This document shows positions 11,553 to 25,600 of a stretch of 64,000 nt of DNA, one piece after another. The notes beneath the pieces are model-generated. The model had not been told where the DNA came from. It searched no databases and saw only the letters and a program-made list of their open reading frames with translations. Position 1 is the stretch's first letter, and every line of letters begins with the position of its first letter. This DNA comes from Hyposmocoma kahamanoa (lineage: Eukaryota > Arthropoda > Insecta > Lepidoptera > Cosmopterigidae), in the NCBI RefSeq assembly GCF_003589595.1, contig NW_020654810.1, positions 8,767,084 to 8,831,083 of the forward strand, given 5' to 3'. The translations under genes were made by a program, and so were the position numbers.

Positions 11553-12274
11553 ATGGGTTTCTGAGCGAGAAGACCAACCTTATTCCTACTATATCTTTCT
11601 AATTTGTGAGTTAAATCAACTGTGGTTCCGATTTCGAAATATCAAAAGGTTCGCAATTATGCGCCTCGACTCGGAAAAGACGCAGTTTCCGATCGGAAGA
11701 GGCAATCAACACCAAGTTGCTGATGTTAAGGAATTTTTCTAGCAGGCCATGTGGGCTGCCGGCGTGACACGCGTTTTTTTTCACAGCACGCCAGGCCTGA
11801 TCTCGAGTAACTTTTGTAGCGGACCATGTGCGACACATCTTCAAACTTTACTAGCAGGCCGCGAATTACAATCCCACCAAAAACAGACGAATGTCACCAC
11901 TAGAGACGGGATCGATACTTGATTACGATCTGGATCAGTTGTAAGAGAATAGCCAACCAACTGGCTGTGTTCGCCGAACACACAACTTTACAACTTAACT
12001 GTACAAAATAAGGTAACGTGTCTTTTTATACCATTAACATGAAAATAAAAAAATGGCGTTTTTGTAGTTAGTTTTTTCAAAAATTAGTTTTTTTGTTAAT
12101 TATTATTACGTTTTGAGTTTCTTAATTATTTGTTACTTGTTTAAGCTGATGGCTCTATAGCAAATGCTCTACAAATAAATAATAATAAAAGTTAACATGA
12201 AAAATTACAAAATATAAAAAAAAATTTGCAACCTTTTCTGAAAATGCTGTGTTTGATATTACAGAGTATATATA

Positions 12275-12440
12275 TGAATAAATGAAATACTATTTATTGC
12301 ACATTAGAATTACAATGACAACACAGAACAGTAATGTAAGTATCACAGAGTAAGCTAATGCACAACGGGTGACCTTATTGATAAGTACCAATTTCTGCCA
12401 ATCTTAGGATTTGCAACTGTAGGATAGAAATTTAAGAGTT
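12275..12440. repeat. Retroelement 3'-end-like repeat
   Basis: Shares AAATGAAATA-T-TTTATTGCACAT, ACAACACAGAACAGTA and the following block with a second copy at 26186-26305. Both copies start with an A/T-rich tail, as for a LINE 3' end in antisense. Family not identified. Confidence 0.45.
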
Positions 12441-12843
12441 GGAAAGGTTTGACACGGTTGATAGACATGCTGTTCGTTGGCCTCCTACCTTATATTTCAA
12501 AAAAATTTCGTGCGAACGAAAAAGAAACTTTTATAATTAGGATAAATTTCACGTTTAATTTGCATGACGACAATTTTATATCAAGCATAAAAAAACAATT
12601 TTCTACAGATTCATAGTGATTGTATGCCCAAAATAAAACAACGAATTTTAAAAAGGATTATAATCTTATAAATCATACTAAACTTAATACAGTAGTAAAT
12701 AATCTTACTCTATGAATTATAACATGCAACAAATTCTACACATTCGAGGGCGAAATAACGAAATTGCATTAAAATCGCACCGCGATTGCTTAGAGCTCGT
12801 TTTACAAATGTTACACTTAACTATTTGCCTTATGGAATGCAGT

Positions 12844-15800
12844 TCAATTAGTTCTAACATTGTCCGTTAGTTTCTGGTACAGTTGTTGACTAACCGGCTT
12901 ACTGTCCTTTTCTAAAGCTAACAATATCGCCTTCTGAAATAAATTAAAAGACATGATAATATCGACAGTGGAAATTTAAAATATCGTAAGGAACATTTTG
13001 TCGTAATGGAAAATGTCCCTACTACAAAATATCGCTTACAACATTTCAAAATTCGATACATCGACGAAATTATTATCCTTATATCGACGGTGGAAATTTG
13101 AAATGTCGTAAGGAATATTTTGACGTAATGGAAAATGTCTCCTACTACAAAATGTCTCTTACAACATTTCAAAATTCGATACATCGACGAAATTATAATC
13201 CTTATATCGACGGTGGAAATTTGAAACGTCCTAAGCCTTTTAAAGTAAGGTCATTTTCCCTTACGACATTTCAAATTTCCACCATCGATTGTAAAGTAAA
13301 AAAAAGCCGGTTTCGAAGACAAATGGCTTAGGTTAAAGTAAATGTTCAATTAGTTAGTAAGTCATAAACTTCTCAGGTCGAAACCACGTAAAACGCGGAA
13401 ATGAGAAAATATTTTTTTGAGATATCATAAAAACCGTAACCCAGTTTTAATTTTGAAATTGTTTAACGGTATTTCATCTACGCATCGTTAGAGTAACTTC
13501 CGAAAGTCGAACATGTTAACTAATTTTAACAGTTTTCAAAAGATAATTTTGTGCTGTATCGTTGCTGTCTAAAACGGATATTTGACCATTTGTCACTTAG
13601 CCGCTTTTTAGTTTTTAGTGGACGGCAGAGATATCTAGAAAACATTCGAAGCGTACAGTTCGACTGCGACGCAACTTCGTTTTATTCGCTGTGGTAGAGA
13701 CAATCCTGTATCCTTTCGTAACTTGGTTGCGTTACGAAAGGATGAGTCGTCAACCTTATCCAGTACAAAATTGTTTATGAAATAATAATATACGATAGGC
13801 TATAATAGTCCCTAATAATTTAACAGTCCACTGCTCGGCACAGACCTGCGCTCACAATGGCTGACCTTGAGCTGTAGTTCCCATGCGGGCGATTTAGGAA
13901 CTTCACACAGATAATTAAATGTTTTCCCTCACCGCAACACTCTTGTAAATATCAAATTAAATGTCGCAGATAAATTCCGAAAATCTCAGAGGTGCAAGTC
14001 CGTATTCGAACCCACGTCCCTCTGCTTGTAAGGTGATAAGTCAAACCTCTAGTGGGTTTGCACACTACGTCGTATTCGTTATCAGTTTAAAACAGACATT
14101 TTAAATCATGTACTTACTGAAATTTTATTATTAGAATCCTGCAATTTCTGTGACAACATCCACAAATTGGCAGCTAAGTTCATCATCGTGCCTTTCTCCA
14201 AATTACCACGTCTTATAACCCTCCAAAACAGTTCCATGGCCAAGTTGTATTGTTTCCTGGTCTCCTTAGCATTTCCAAGTTGCTTTAACACGATTAATAG
14301 TTCTTGGCATATATTTGTAGCATACTTTTCCAATGTCTCTATGAATTCCGCTTCCGATCCGTATAGTTTGTCATTTGACAGTACTGTAAATAGAAATCGT
14401 AATTAAATGTCGGATATTCAGTTACTTTTTAACCGACTTTAAAAAAGAGAATGTTCTTAATTCGACTGTATATTTTTTACGTATGTTACGCGATAACTCC
14501 GTTAATTTGTGAACCGATTTGATTTTTTTTTGTTGGAAAGAACGTACCTCTGTATTGGTCCCGTTTAAATTTGAAGAAAATATTCGAATTCTAAGTGTGG
14601 CAAACTAGGGGATGAATCCGGTTTCACGGACTTTCCGGTAATCGATTGCAATAAAACTTGGCAAATATATGTAATTACACTTACTTTTCAGGTCGGTTTT
14701 TTTAAGTTACAATTATTTAGAAATAAATTTACTTTTTCATAGAATCTCGAAATATAGATTTTAAGACTATAGTGGTTATTCACTCAATGATTATCACTAG
14801 TATCAGGTTTCTTACCACGGTATGACTTCTTTTTATTTTCCCGATATTTCGCAACGATTATTTCGGAATGACGAACGTCCTTAACCAAAATAGGAAAAAT
14901 GTTACGTTCACCAAAAGACCACCTTCCTTTACAAAGACCGGGTGTCTATAAAGTGAACTGCAGTTGTGGGAGCTCGTATATCAGTCAGACTAAACGAACA
15001 ATTGGCGATCGTATGAAGGAACACATCCGAGCAGTAAAAAACAATGATGCACAGGAGTCGGCTATAGCACATCTCACACAGACTGACACTAACCACTGGA
15101 TCGAGTTGCATAGCCCCCAGGTACTCTCGACAGAACGTCACTACATACCACGTTTGGTACGAGAAGCCATCGAGATCACGAAGTACAAAACATTTAACCG
15201 TGATGATGGTTTTAAACTGTCCAGTGCATGGAATCCGGTCCTTAGTGCGTGCAGTAATAAAAACAAAAACACCTCGAGTTCAGTTTCGCGTGTGGATACA
15301 GTGAGTGTGGTTTGTGTGAAAAAAGTGAGTGACAATGGTAACGCCACAACAAATCGCGATGAAGGTAGTCGTCGACAGCGCAAGAGGGTAGACAGATATG
15401 TCTGCTCATAAAGCTGTCATCTGCCGCCGTCCAGTCAACCCGTGACCATGGAACATGCAACCGTTCCGAAATATCGGGAAAATAAAAAGAAGTCATACCG
15501 TGGTAAGAAACCTGATACTAGTGATAATCATTTAGAATCTCGAAATGTTTGGCCAGCCCGAATTCGAAACAATTGACGAAAACAATTGACAGGTGTCGTC
15601 AATTGTTTCACTTCAAATTGACCAGTTAACTTGAGCTTTGCTATAATGGACTAAAATTGCAAAATTACATATTTAATTACCGATGAAATTTGATTCCGTT
15701 TGTTTTGTAATTAGATGTTTTGTTTTGTTGTTTTTTCCCCACAACACTTTTCGCTACTTTGTAGTCAGAGCATTAATATTATGGTAACGTAGACCTATTT

Positions 15801-16595
15801 TGTGATGATAGGAATGGCAGACAGATGAAAAGGATTCCTCAATAGTGTACAACAGCTACCTTGTTTGGGCTAACATATGAGCCAAATTTTTGGGCTCATA
15901 TGTTCGTTTTTACTAGGGCTTCTGTTTTCGTTTGCGTTTCAGTCATCATAGATATGGCCGTTAATGAGCACAGCGAAAACGGATAAGCATCATTTCACAA
16001 ACAGGTCGGTTTATTTAAATAAAAAAAAGTTATAATTATTCCGGAACGAACCTAGGTTTCTTTGAAAAAAAAATTGGTTTTTTTTTTATCTTTTAATTAG
16101 ATCCGAACAAATAGTTTAACTTAAGAGTAACAATCGCGAAAACGTAAGAACTCAATATCCAACATATTTATCTATACTCCCGTGTATTTTCTTTTTAATT
16201 TGTGGCAACAATCAGTCATACATGAAATAATACTTGTTTTCACAGGCTGGCCTGGATGTGATAATCAAAACGAAATCTGAATGTAAGGTTGAGTATTTCC
16301 GGTCGATTTGTCTACTACATTGTGGTTCGGAAAAGTATGGTTTAAAATAATAACTCAACCTTTTGAACTACTTTGAACTTATTTCTAATAATAACATCAT
16401 ATTCGTTATTAGAGATTTAGAGAAATTCTACTTTAGGTGTTTTTTTTTTTTTGTAATAATTATAATAGCTTTTTTTTTAAGAAACAGCACTATACATAAT
16501 TATATATGTCAAGTAAACTAATCACTATTGATATATGTTTAAAAACATAAGGTATTTCAAATTTAAAGACACACTTCCCTAAATATATATTCCCG

Positions 16596-16627
<32 letters not shown>

Positions 16628-19600
16628 GCACACACTCAACATAGCCCCGCACTAGGGAAACCCTGTGTCGCGGGTGCCATGGACACACACATAGACAACC
16701 ACAAATTACATCCAAACTCACGAGAGAAATAATTGTAGGCCATACAACTATTTCTCCCGGCCCGGGAATCGAACCTGGGACCTCTGCGTGGCAGTCCGGC
16801 ATGGTAACCATTAGGCCACGGAGGCAGTTTAGAGGAGGAGTAGGACGCGAGTTGAGTACAACGAATCATGTAGACTTTTATTCAAGCAGCTCAATATCTA
16901 CTCACCCTACTGATCTGCGAGGTTCGTATGTTTGTCAAAAGAAATCTAACCATGTTCGAATAAAAACAGTACTCAAGCATTTGCCTCAAAGGGAATTTAA
17001 AAATTATGTATATAAAGTACTATTAGATAATTGTTTTTACAGTTTAGATGAATATCTCATTTTAAAATTTATTCCAATTATTATGATCAGAATACATTAA
17101 ACATTGTAAATTAAATTGTAATTGACATAGAGACGATAAAACAATATTGTAAGTATTTATTATAACGACTGATATGATTATATTGTTAAAAAAAATTGTA
17201 TGTCAGAAATGGCGCGACACGCTTGTACGCCAGCATATCAAGCTACACATTGACGTATCTTGTCCCGTTGCAATGGAGGCGATTTTCGAAAAAAAAATGT
17301 AGTCTAATGTGCCGTTGTCCGTACATACTTATGAGACCAAGTATTATTCACTTTTACCATCACCAATACCGTGTTTGCTTGCAAATAAACTACTTTCATT
17401 TCATTTCTTTAAAATGTCGATCCATACCGTCCATCCATACCATCACCCTATGTTAGTTATGATGCCTGACATGCTGAGAGGACATTTCAAAAAAAGTTTC
17501 CAAATCGAAATCATAGTCTCTTATTTTTCTCTTCTACAATCATATCAATATAATTTTCCAATAAAAGTAAAGAACAAACTCTTCTACTTTGCAACGTCGT
17601 AAGTTTTTTCTTGCTACGGAGATCTATCTTTAAGCAATCACGTCTGAAGTCAGTACGTGATCAAGCTCCCCGCCGCTAGTCGGTAGTAATTTTAATAGGA
17701 TGAATTGCGTAGCAATAACGTTTAAATGAAGTTTCGAAAGGGACTGTAGAACGGATAGATACAAACTATTGATTCTTTTTTATTCATGACTCTAAAAGGG
17801 TGATGTCCTGGTGAACTTGGATTACCTAGTCTCAAAAATTATCTGAACACTCAGTATTTTTTTATTTATATATAGATACCTCCAATGAGCACTACGCCAG
17901 CTTAATTTTTGAACCCATTCTGTTATTTTGTTTTTAACCGACTTCAAAAAAGGAGGAGGTTCTCAATTCGTCTGTTTTTTGTGTGTATGTCACGCGATAA
18001 CTCATTTGTGAACCGATTTTGATGATTGTTTTTTTGTTGTAAAGAGAGTAACATAACATTCTACCTACGTAAACTCGCTGTTAAATCACACCGTCGTCGT
18101 CGCTTTATGATTAAAACTTTCTATATATACGTTTTAAAATTTTACAGTCCAAAAATTATGTTTTCTAACCGACTTTAAAAAGAAAGGAGGTTCTCAATTA
18201 GACTGTTTTTTTTAATGTATGTTACGCGATAACTCTTGTAAACTGATTTTGATGATCCGAGTGGTCCCATTTAAATATTCCACCTCTAAGGGTGGCAAAC
18301 TAGGGGATGAGTCCAGTTTCGCTCACTTTCCGGTATTCCACGAACTTTTGACTTTTGAGGTTGGTTTTTTAGTATTCTGTGCCGAGATTATTGTTTCTTT
18401 TTTATAACAAAATTCGATTTTAAATTTTTATTCAATAGATATTCAATTATTTTTTGTGAAATTACTCCACTAGTTTGTTATAATTATTAATACAAAGATC
18501 GAACACTCAGAAAAAAGTCCTATGATCCGGCCGGATTCGAACCGACGACGCCTTCTAGCTTACCGTGCCAGACGCTATACCAACTAAGCCACGGAACGAA
18601 CCAGCGGACCTCACGAATTTTTCTATGTGCTTGTGTCGTGTCTTTGTATTTGGTTTTTCAACTACTTTTTAGTATGAGAAATCTATGAAAGATTTATCAC
18701 CCAGTTAGTACCTTTACAGCTACCAGTCCCTGCGAGAGATGTCGCTATTCGCTGTATTTTACATTTTTATTGAATTGATATTCAATTATTTATACTTATA
18801 TTTATTATACCTCCAATACCGATTTTTAACCTAAAGTGTCATACTGCTAGGCAAAAGTTTCAATATCCAGTGACCATAGGGCAAATCGGTACCGAGGACT
18901 GATAAAAGTATGAAATAAAATTCTTACCTGCGTCTATATGATACGCGTAGCTCTCCTGTGTCATATGGCAAAGCAAGTCGAGAGTTCGAAGTAACGTAGC
19001 ATAGTACAAAGGTTCAGTCTTCTTCCAGTGTATTCTCTCCATGGTCTTTATGAAGCCGCTTAATATGTACGCTTTGCAATTACTGTCTACATTGTCCTAA
19101 AATTGATTGTTGTTGTAAATTTATTCATAATAAAATTACCGAATATACTGTACTTTACACACGCACATCTTCCTATAGTAACCAAAGTACAGTATTACTT
19201 ATTTATTTCTTTATTTATTTAAAGATACACCATTCACTTAACACAAAACAATATTAAAAAAAAAATACACACAGGTTCACTATACAAGGTGCCAAGTCAC
19301 TACAGGTGTATACATCACTAAACTAAACTTTGGTTACTATAGGAAGAGTTGCGTGTGGCGGCTGAAAATATTAGATATAATATATATTAGACAACATCAC
19401 ATACGCTGCTCTGCTCCCAAAGCAAGCAGCTAAAGCACTTGTGTTATGGAAATTGGAAATACGACGGTACCACAAACGCCCAGACCCGAGACAATACAGA
19501 AAAAATAGTTTTGCGCACCGACCCGTCCGGGGATCGAACCCGGGTCTTCAGAGATGGCGACACCATAAAAACCGGTGTGCAAGCCACTCGACCACGGAGG

Positions 19601-22600
19601 CCGTGAAAAGTAATCTACCAAAGTATATGAAGCAAAAGACGACCATGGCTACTTTTTCAGTATGAAATGTACATAGAAATAGGAAATGCGTTTATTTTTG
19701 CGTTAAGAAAGAGACATTAATCTGTCAAAAAAAGTAGTTGCTCATTTGTAAATATTTTGCTTTTTTCTTCCGCCATTTTGCCCATTCAAAGTTACACGTA
19801 ATAAACAAACGAGTGTCACAAATTTTGAAAAAAAAAAATAACGAATGCCTGACGATGGTGGCCAGTATTATTTTTTAATTGAAAATAGTCAAAGGAGATT
19901 ACTTTTCAGCCTCCCTTCGTGTGTCAAGTCACATTTAAACATTTAAAATACGTTATGCATTGTTATAAATAGAAGTTAAAACAAATACAAAAAATAACAG
20001 TTTAGGTTTGAAGACATCATTCGTTTTATTAAGATTTCAAGTGACGGGACGAACAGGCCATGGACCTGGTGGTAACAGACACGCCTATCCATAACCGTTA
20101 CGGCACCACTCAAAGCTTAAATCGCAAAGATCTGAATGAGACTGCCACTGCGCCCGTCACCTTGAGATATAAAGTTATCTAGTCCCATGTGCCTGTAGTG
20201 TCACCAGCAACGTCACCCTTCAAAACCGGAACGCAATAATGCCCACATTACTGCTTGGCGGCAGAAATAAGTAAGGTGGCAGTTGGCACAGCTTTTTATA
20301 TAAAAAAAATGCTTTGCAAAATTAATAGTGTAAACACGTATACATAAAGCACAACTTGACCGAGGTGAAAAGTTGTTCTCAACAATTTGTGAAGTAATTT
20401 AATTCTGAAATTAATTTTCATACCAGCTTTTTTATTCAAGTTTACTAAGCTATATTTGAATGTAATTAAGACCTACCGGTAATACCAATAGTGTAGACAA
20501 AAAATTACTGAGCAAGCCTTCAACTTTGATGTGTGTCGGTTTCTTTTGCTCGTTTTCTATTAAGAATTCGGGTATGTCCGGAATTAAACTTACGAACGCC
20601 TTAAAGTTTGCTTCAGCTGAAAAAAATCATGTAATATTTATTTAGGTATATGATCTGAACATTATAATATGTATGTTGTTTTTAGTTTCATTGTACCTAT
20701 ATGTGTATAATTGTATCAGTTTGCCCGGTTATCCTCATGTTTTATTTAAAGTATATTTAGGGGACTATAGGTTTAGATATTGTTAATTTTAAATGTGTAT
20801 TTTTTCTCATGTGTAACTGTTTGTCCCTCACGATATACGACACTACGTCTTTAGTAGGACTTTGACTTGCATCAACAATCGACAAGCCTTTACGATGTGA
20901 GCGATTTCATACAAACTAATGCTGTGATAAATTTGTAATATCGTGTGTCGATGGCCTATGAAAAATTTTATGATATATAATACATGCTGCCTAATTTCAC
21001 TAAGTAATTATAAATTTATTAAACAAAATACTTGGAAACTGTCAACAACACGGAAAAATCAATGGAAGGGCCTTGAGCGTCGATTACTATTAGCCTCAAT
21101 TTATATTGCGGCGGAAAGGAGTGGAAGCTCGCATTATCGAGCAAGCATTCCGCGGAAGATTTGGGTCGTATCTAGTTTGTACGTTACACAATTGACCACA
21201 AAGTTCCAATTACTATGTACAATATCGTTACAAAAATTCGCTTCCATTCCGTTCCGCCGCAATATAAATTAAGCCTTAAGACCACTGTCACAAAAACTCA
21301 CGTTTTTGACATGTTCTTGCATGATATACTGAAGGTAATTATGCCTTTTGTTGTTATACCACTTATTGATTATATTCTATGAGTGACTATATCCTTGGGA
21401 ATTATATAAATTTTCGTTGACGTTTCGGAGACGATCCATTGAATTAGAAATATATATTAGAAAGGTATCCTTGGCAACCATTGAATGCAGAACACGGTGT
21501 CTAGGAAATCGATCGCCAAATCCTTTATCTTACCAAGTGACGGGATGAACAAGTCGTGCGCCTGCTGGAAAGCGATACGCCTGTCCATAACTGTTGCCGA
21601 GCCGATCGAGTACCCTTGCCCTTCGAAACCGGAACGCAGTAATGCTCACATTACTGATTGGTGACAGAAATAATTAAGGCGGCAGCACTTCCCAGGACAA
21701 ACTCTTTCACAAGAAGCTCTACTGCTACTAGGACAAATAAATGTTATACCAAGTGAAAATAGATGAACCCTACCTCCATTGAAATCAAACGACCTCCTTA
21801 TAAAAAAAAAACTGAGTTATCAACAGTATGTAAAACTCACCCTGTCCAACACAGTTGTTCATCAAGGCCACTTGACCACATACAAGGTACAGTTGCGCTT
21901 TAGTAAGTGCACATCTCAACGACGGCACTGTGACAAAGCTGTAAGCCGCGCATGCGCGCTGCAGCCATTTCCCTTGCGCTGCGTCGGGTTTTGTTGCAAG
22001 TGTGTTCACTGCCTGTTGACAGAAAAATTAAATTTTACCATAAAGATCATCCTTGAAGGTTTACCAAATTTCGATTAAAAGGGTGACGAATAGACGCACA
22101 AGGATTTGATATTGTCTTCCCAGTTCAGTGCTGCCGTTTAAAATATTCAAACTCAAACAATATTTATTTCATAGGTAACTAAACTACACTTAATAATAAT
22201 ATCGCGCGCACACTCAATACGCCGCACTAGGGAAACCCTGTATCCCGTGTGCAATGGACACAATCACAAATTACACCCAAACTCACGAGAGAAATAAATG
22301 TAGTCCATACAAATATTTCTCCCGACACGGGTATCGAAGCCGGGAACCTCTGCGTATTAATCCGTCATGGTAACCGTTCGGCCACAGAGGTAGTTTGAAA
22401 TAGTCACATTGATCTACTATTCATTCGTAAGGCAGATTCCCTGAAAATAATTAGTAACAAGCTCCAGCGGTTGTCCTTTGTAAATAAACTAACTGCCTCC
22501 GCGGCCGAAAGAAAATCTTCACCATACTACATATATTGTAAATGATAAATGTATATATTTTTTATAGCCCCTGATACACACATAGACAAACCACAAATTA

Positions 22601-25600
22601 CACCCAGACTCACGAGAGAAATAAATGTAGACCATACAAATATTTCTCCTGGCCTGGAAAATCGAGCCCGAGACCTCTGCGTGACAGGCCAGCATGGTAA
22701 CTGTTTGGCCACTGAGGCAGTTAATCTTGAATTAATCTAATGTTTTCGCGCGTCTAAAAGAAATTAAATTATCTGATATCAAATCAACTTACATGCACAA
22801 GTGCAATGAGCACAACGTCAAGCTTAATGAAGGCCGAACGACATTCAACGTAGAAGTTCAGCTGTTGCTCCAAGTCGTCATGGTAATTGACCGCCTGCAC
22901 GAATTTCGTGATCAGTTCGGCGCAAAGCTTGACTTCGTCATCCACTGTCACCGCGCTTAATAACAAATTATATAAGTAGGTCATATTGTTGAAAAGTTTC
23001 AAATATTATAATACTTTTTTTAAATGAAAATTTTCAAAAAGTATATATTATTAACCGACTTCAAAAAAAGGAGGAGGTTGTCAAATTACGCGATTATGGC
23101 ATTTCGTCGCCTTACTTTCTCAAACTCGTATGTTAAAGCACAAAGTAACTGAAATGCTTTGTTTTCATTTCATTTCACATCACATTTCCTTCATATTCAC
23201 AAACAGGCTTTTACCTATTCTCAAAGTAATGCATGCAAATCAATCAACACCTTTGACAAGAAATTTAAAATAAATAGACATTTTTATTTTTTATATTATT
23301 ATTTTTATAATACTTGTTTGAGAAAGTAAGGAGTCGATATGACAATCTTAACACTAGATAGTAAAAATAATAAAATTAACGAAACAGTTTAATTACAGCT
23401 ATGAATCACTAAATGGCATAGTAAAAATTATAGCTATATCAATTAATGGCAAAATCAAAATTATCTTTATTCCGTAGGTAATCATATTACACTTGAAATC
23501 GTCACATTTACACAATTTTTAAAACCATATTTTTATGATACTTGTTTGAGAAAGTAAGGAGTCGATATGACAATCTTAACACTAGATAGTAAAAATAACA
23601 AAATTAATGAAACAGTTTAATTACAGCTATGAATCACTAAATGGCATAGTAAAAATTATAGCTATATCAATTAATGGCAAAATCAAAATCAAAATTATCT
23701 TTATTCCGTAGGTAAGCATATTACACTTGAAATCGTCACATTTACACAATTTTTAAAACCATACTGTCTTGTCGTTTATATAATCCCTAGCAGAATAATA
23801 TCCTCTCTTTAGTAGAGTTGCCTTTACATGATTTTTGAACTTATCAAAGGATAAGTCCAAAACAGCTTTTGGAATCTTATTATAATACTGAATTCCTTGC
23901 CCCACAAAAGAACCGAGAACCCTCTGAAATCTTAACTTCGGTAAAACGAGCTCCCATTTATGTCCATGTATGAATGTGTACGTGTAAAATTATGTACGTC
24001 ACTCCGTTTATTATACAATTCATTATTCAAACGCACAAAAAGTATAAAATTGAAAATAAACTATGATGCAGTGCTCAATATGCCAAATTCCTTAAAAATC
24101 TCCCTAAATGAGGTACGTGAGCTTAATAGGCTCAACTCGAGTTGCCAGCGTGAAAAAATGTAGTCGGAGGTGAAATCTAGAGAATTAAAGAAAACTTACT
24201 TGATAGAGTCATGCAATATACAACATAGCCTCATGAGACTGGAGATGACGATGTGGTCCTCGATCTGAACTCCGTTGTACCTCTCGAAGAACAGAGAGAG
24301 AACCGTCTTGGCCATCATCGTTCGCGCGCTTATAGTTTGCACTAGCTCCAACAGCGGCATAAATGCATCCTGGAGGGAAGAATCATGCTTGCGAGACAAA
24401 ACTTAAACAATTTTCGGCAATATAATTTCCTACTAAACGCGAATTACGATTAGTACAATAACACAGAACAATAGATACAGTAGAAGTGCTTAGTGAAGTA
24501 AACCTTACACGGCTGCAATATGATCGCTTCTTTTTTGGAGAACTTAGTAGATATTTAGAATTTTTATATGAATTTAGTAACAGTAGAGCTCTTTGTGAAA
24601 GTGTCCAGGGAAGTACTGCCACCTTACCTATGCAAGCAGGAATGTCAGCATTACTGCGTCCGGTTTTGAAAGGTAAGGGAGCTAGTGAAATTACAGACAC
24701 ATAGGACTTGTCAACTTATGTCTCTAGGTGACGGGCGCAAGGGGAGTGCCCCTCAGATTTGCGGTTTAAAGCTCTGAGTGGCACTGCAACTGTTATGGAC
24801 AGGCATGTCGCTTTCTCTTCTCTGTTCGTCCCGTCACTTCGTATCATAAAAAAATCATCGTCGTTCAACTATTAACCTGCGGTAAAGCGGTATACAATAA
24901 GCAAATATACATTAATAAATTTAATTCTCACTCATCCTGTCTGCCAGTTGGTACTAGCACTAAAATCAATTCAGAAGAATTCATTTCTTTGGAAAGGCTT
25001 TATTATATTATACTTTTGTGAGGTCATCATAGTTATACAAACTATTTTAAGAAGCTACTATTTGAAATTGAGTATGTATCTGTGGACGACACGGCGATGA
25101 AAATAAATACCCAATGACTTACCATTAAAAACAATTCCTCAACATCAGGAATAGATTTGAGCATCCGCTTCAGTACAAACTGAAAGTTTCCAGAGAAATC
25201 GTCCGCAGGTTTACCGCACTTGATCATGTAGCGGATCGTGCCACGCAGGATTATATTTACGTGTTGCGTCTGTGATAAGAAATGTAACATTTTCATTGTG
25301 CCAAGTTAATACCTGAATGTAAAATTTTCATTGTGCCAAGTTGAGACCTGCCGACTCCGGTACAAAATGCTAAACCGATATGTATTTTCAAAAAAATGCA
25401 TAAACAATGGCTCCTGTCTGTGCAGAAAGCGAGTAGCAATCGGTTGATGGTTAGTTCCCCTAACAACACTAAATAAATAAATAAAATTTTAGAATATTTT
25501 TAAGTACAATTTTTCAATTTTTATACATTTTACAATACAGTGCAACACAAACAGCCTCTATTAATTGGCTGGTGTTTAGTATACATTCCGCTTGCCGGCT

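Larger units (their letters stand above)
10076..12843. other. Spacer between the secreted-protein gene and VPS35L
   Basis: No gene recognised. It holds a fold-back element at 10633-10773, a 17-base perfect inverted repeat at 11498-11552, diverged direct repeats around 11447-11510 and 11750-11815, and a retroelement-like tail at 12275-12440. The part nearest 12843 should be VPS35L 3' UTR. Confidence 0.4.
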
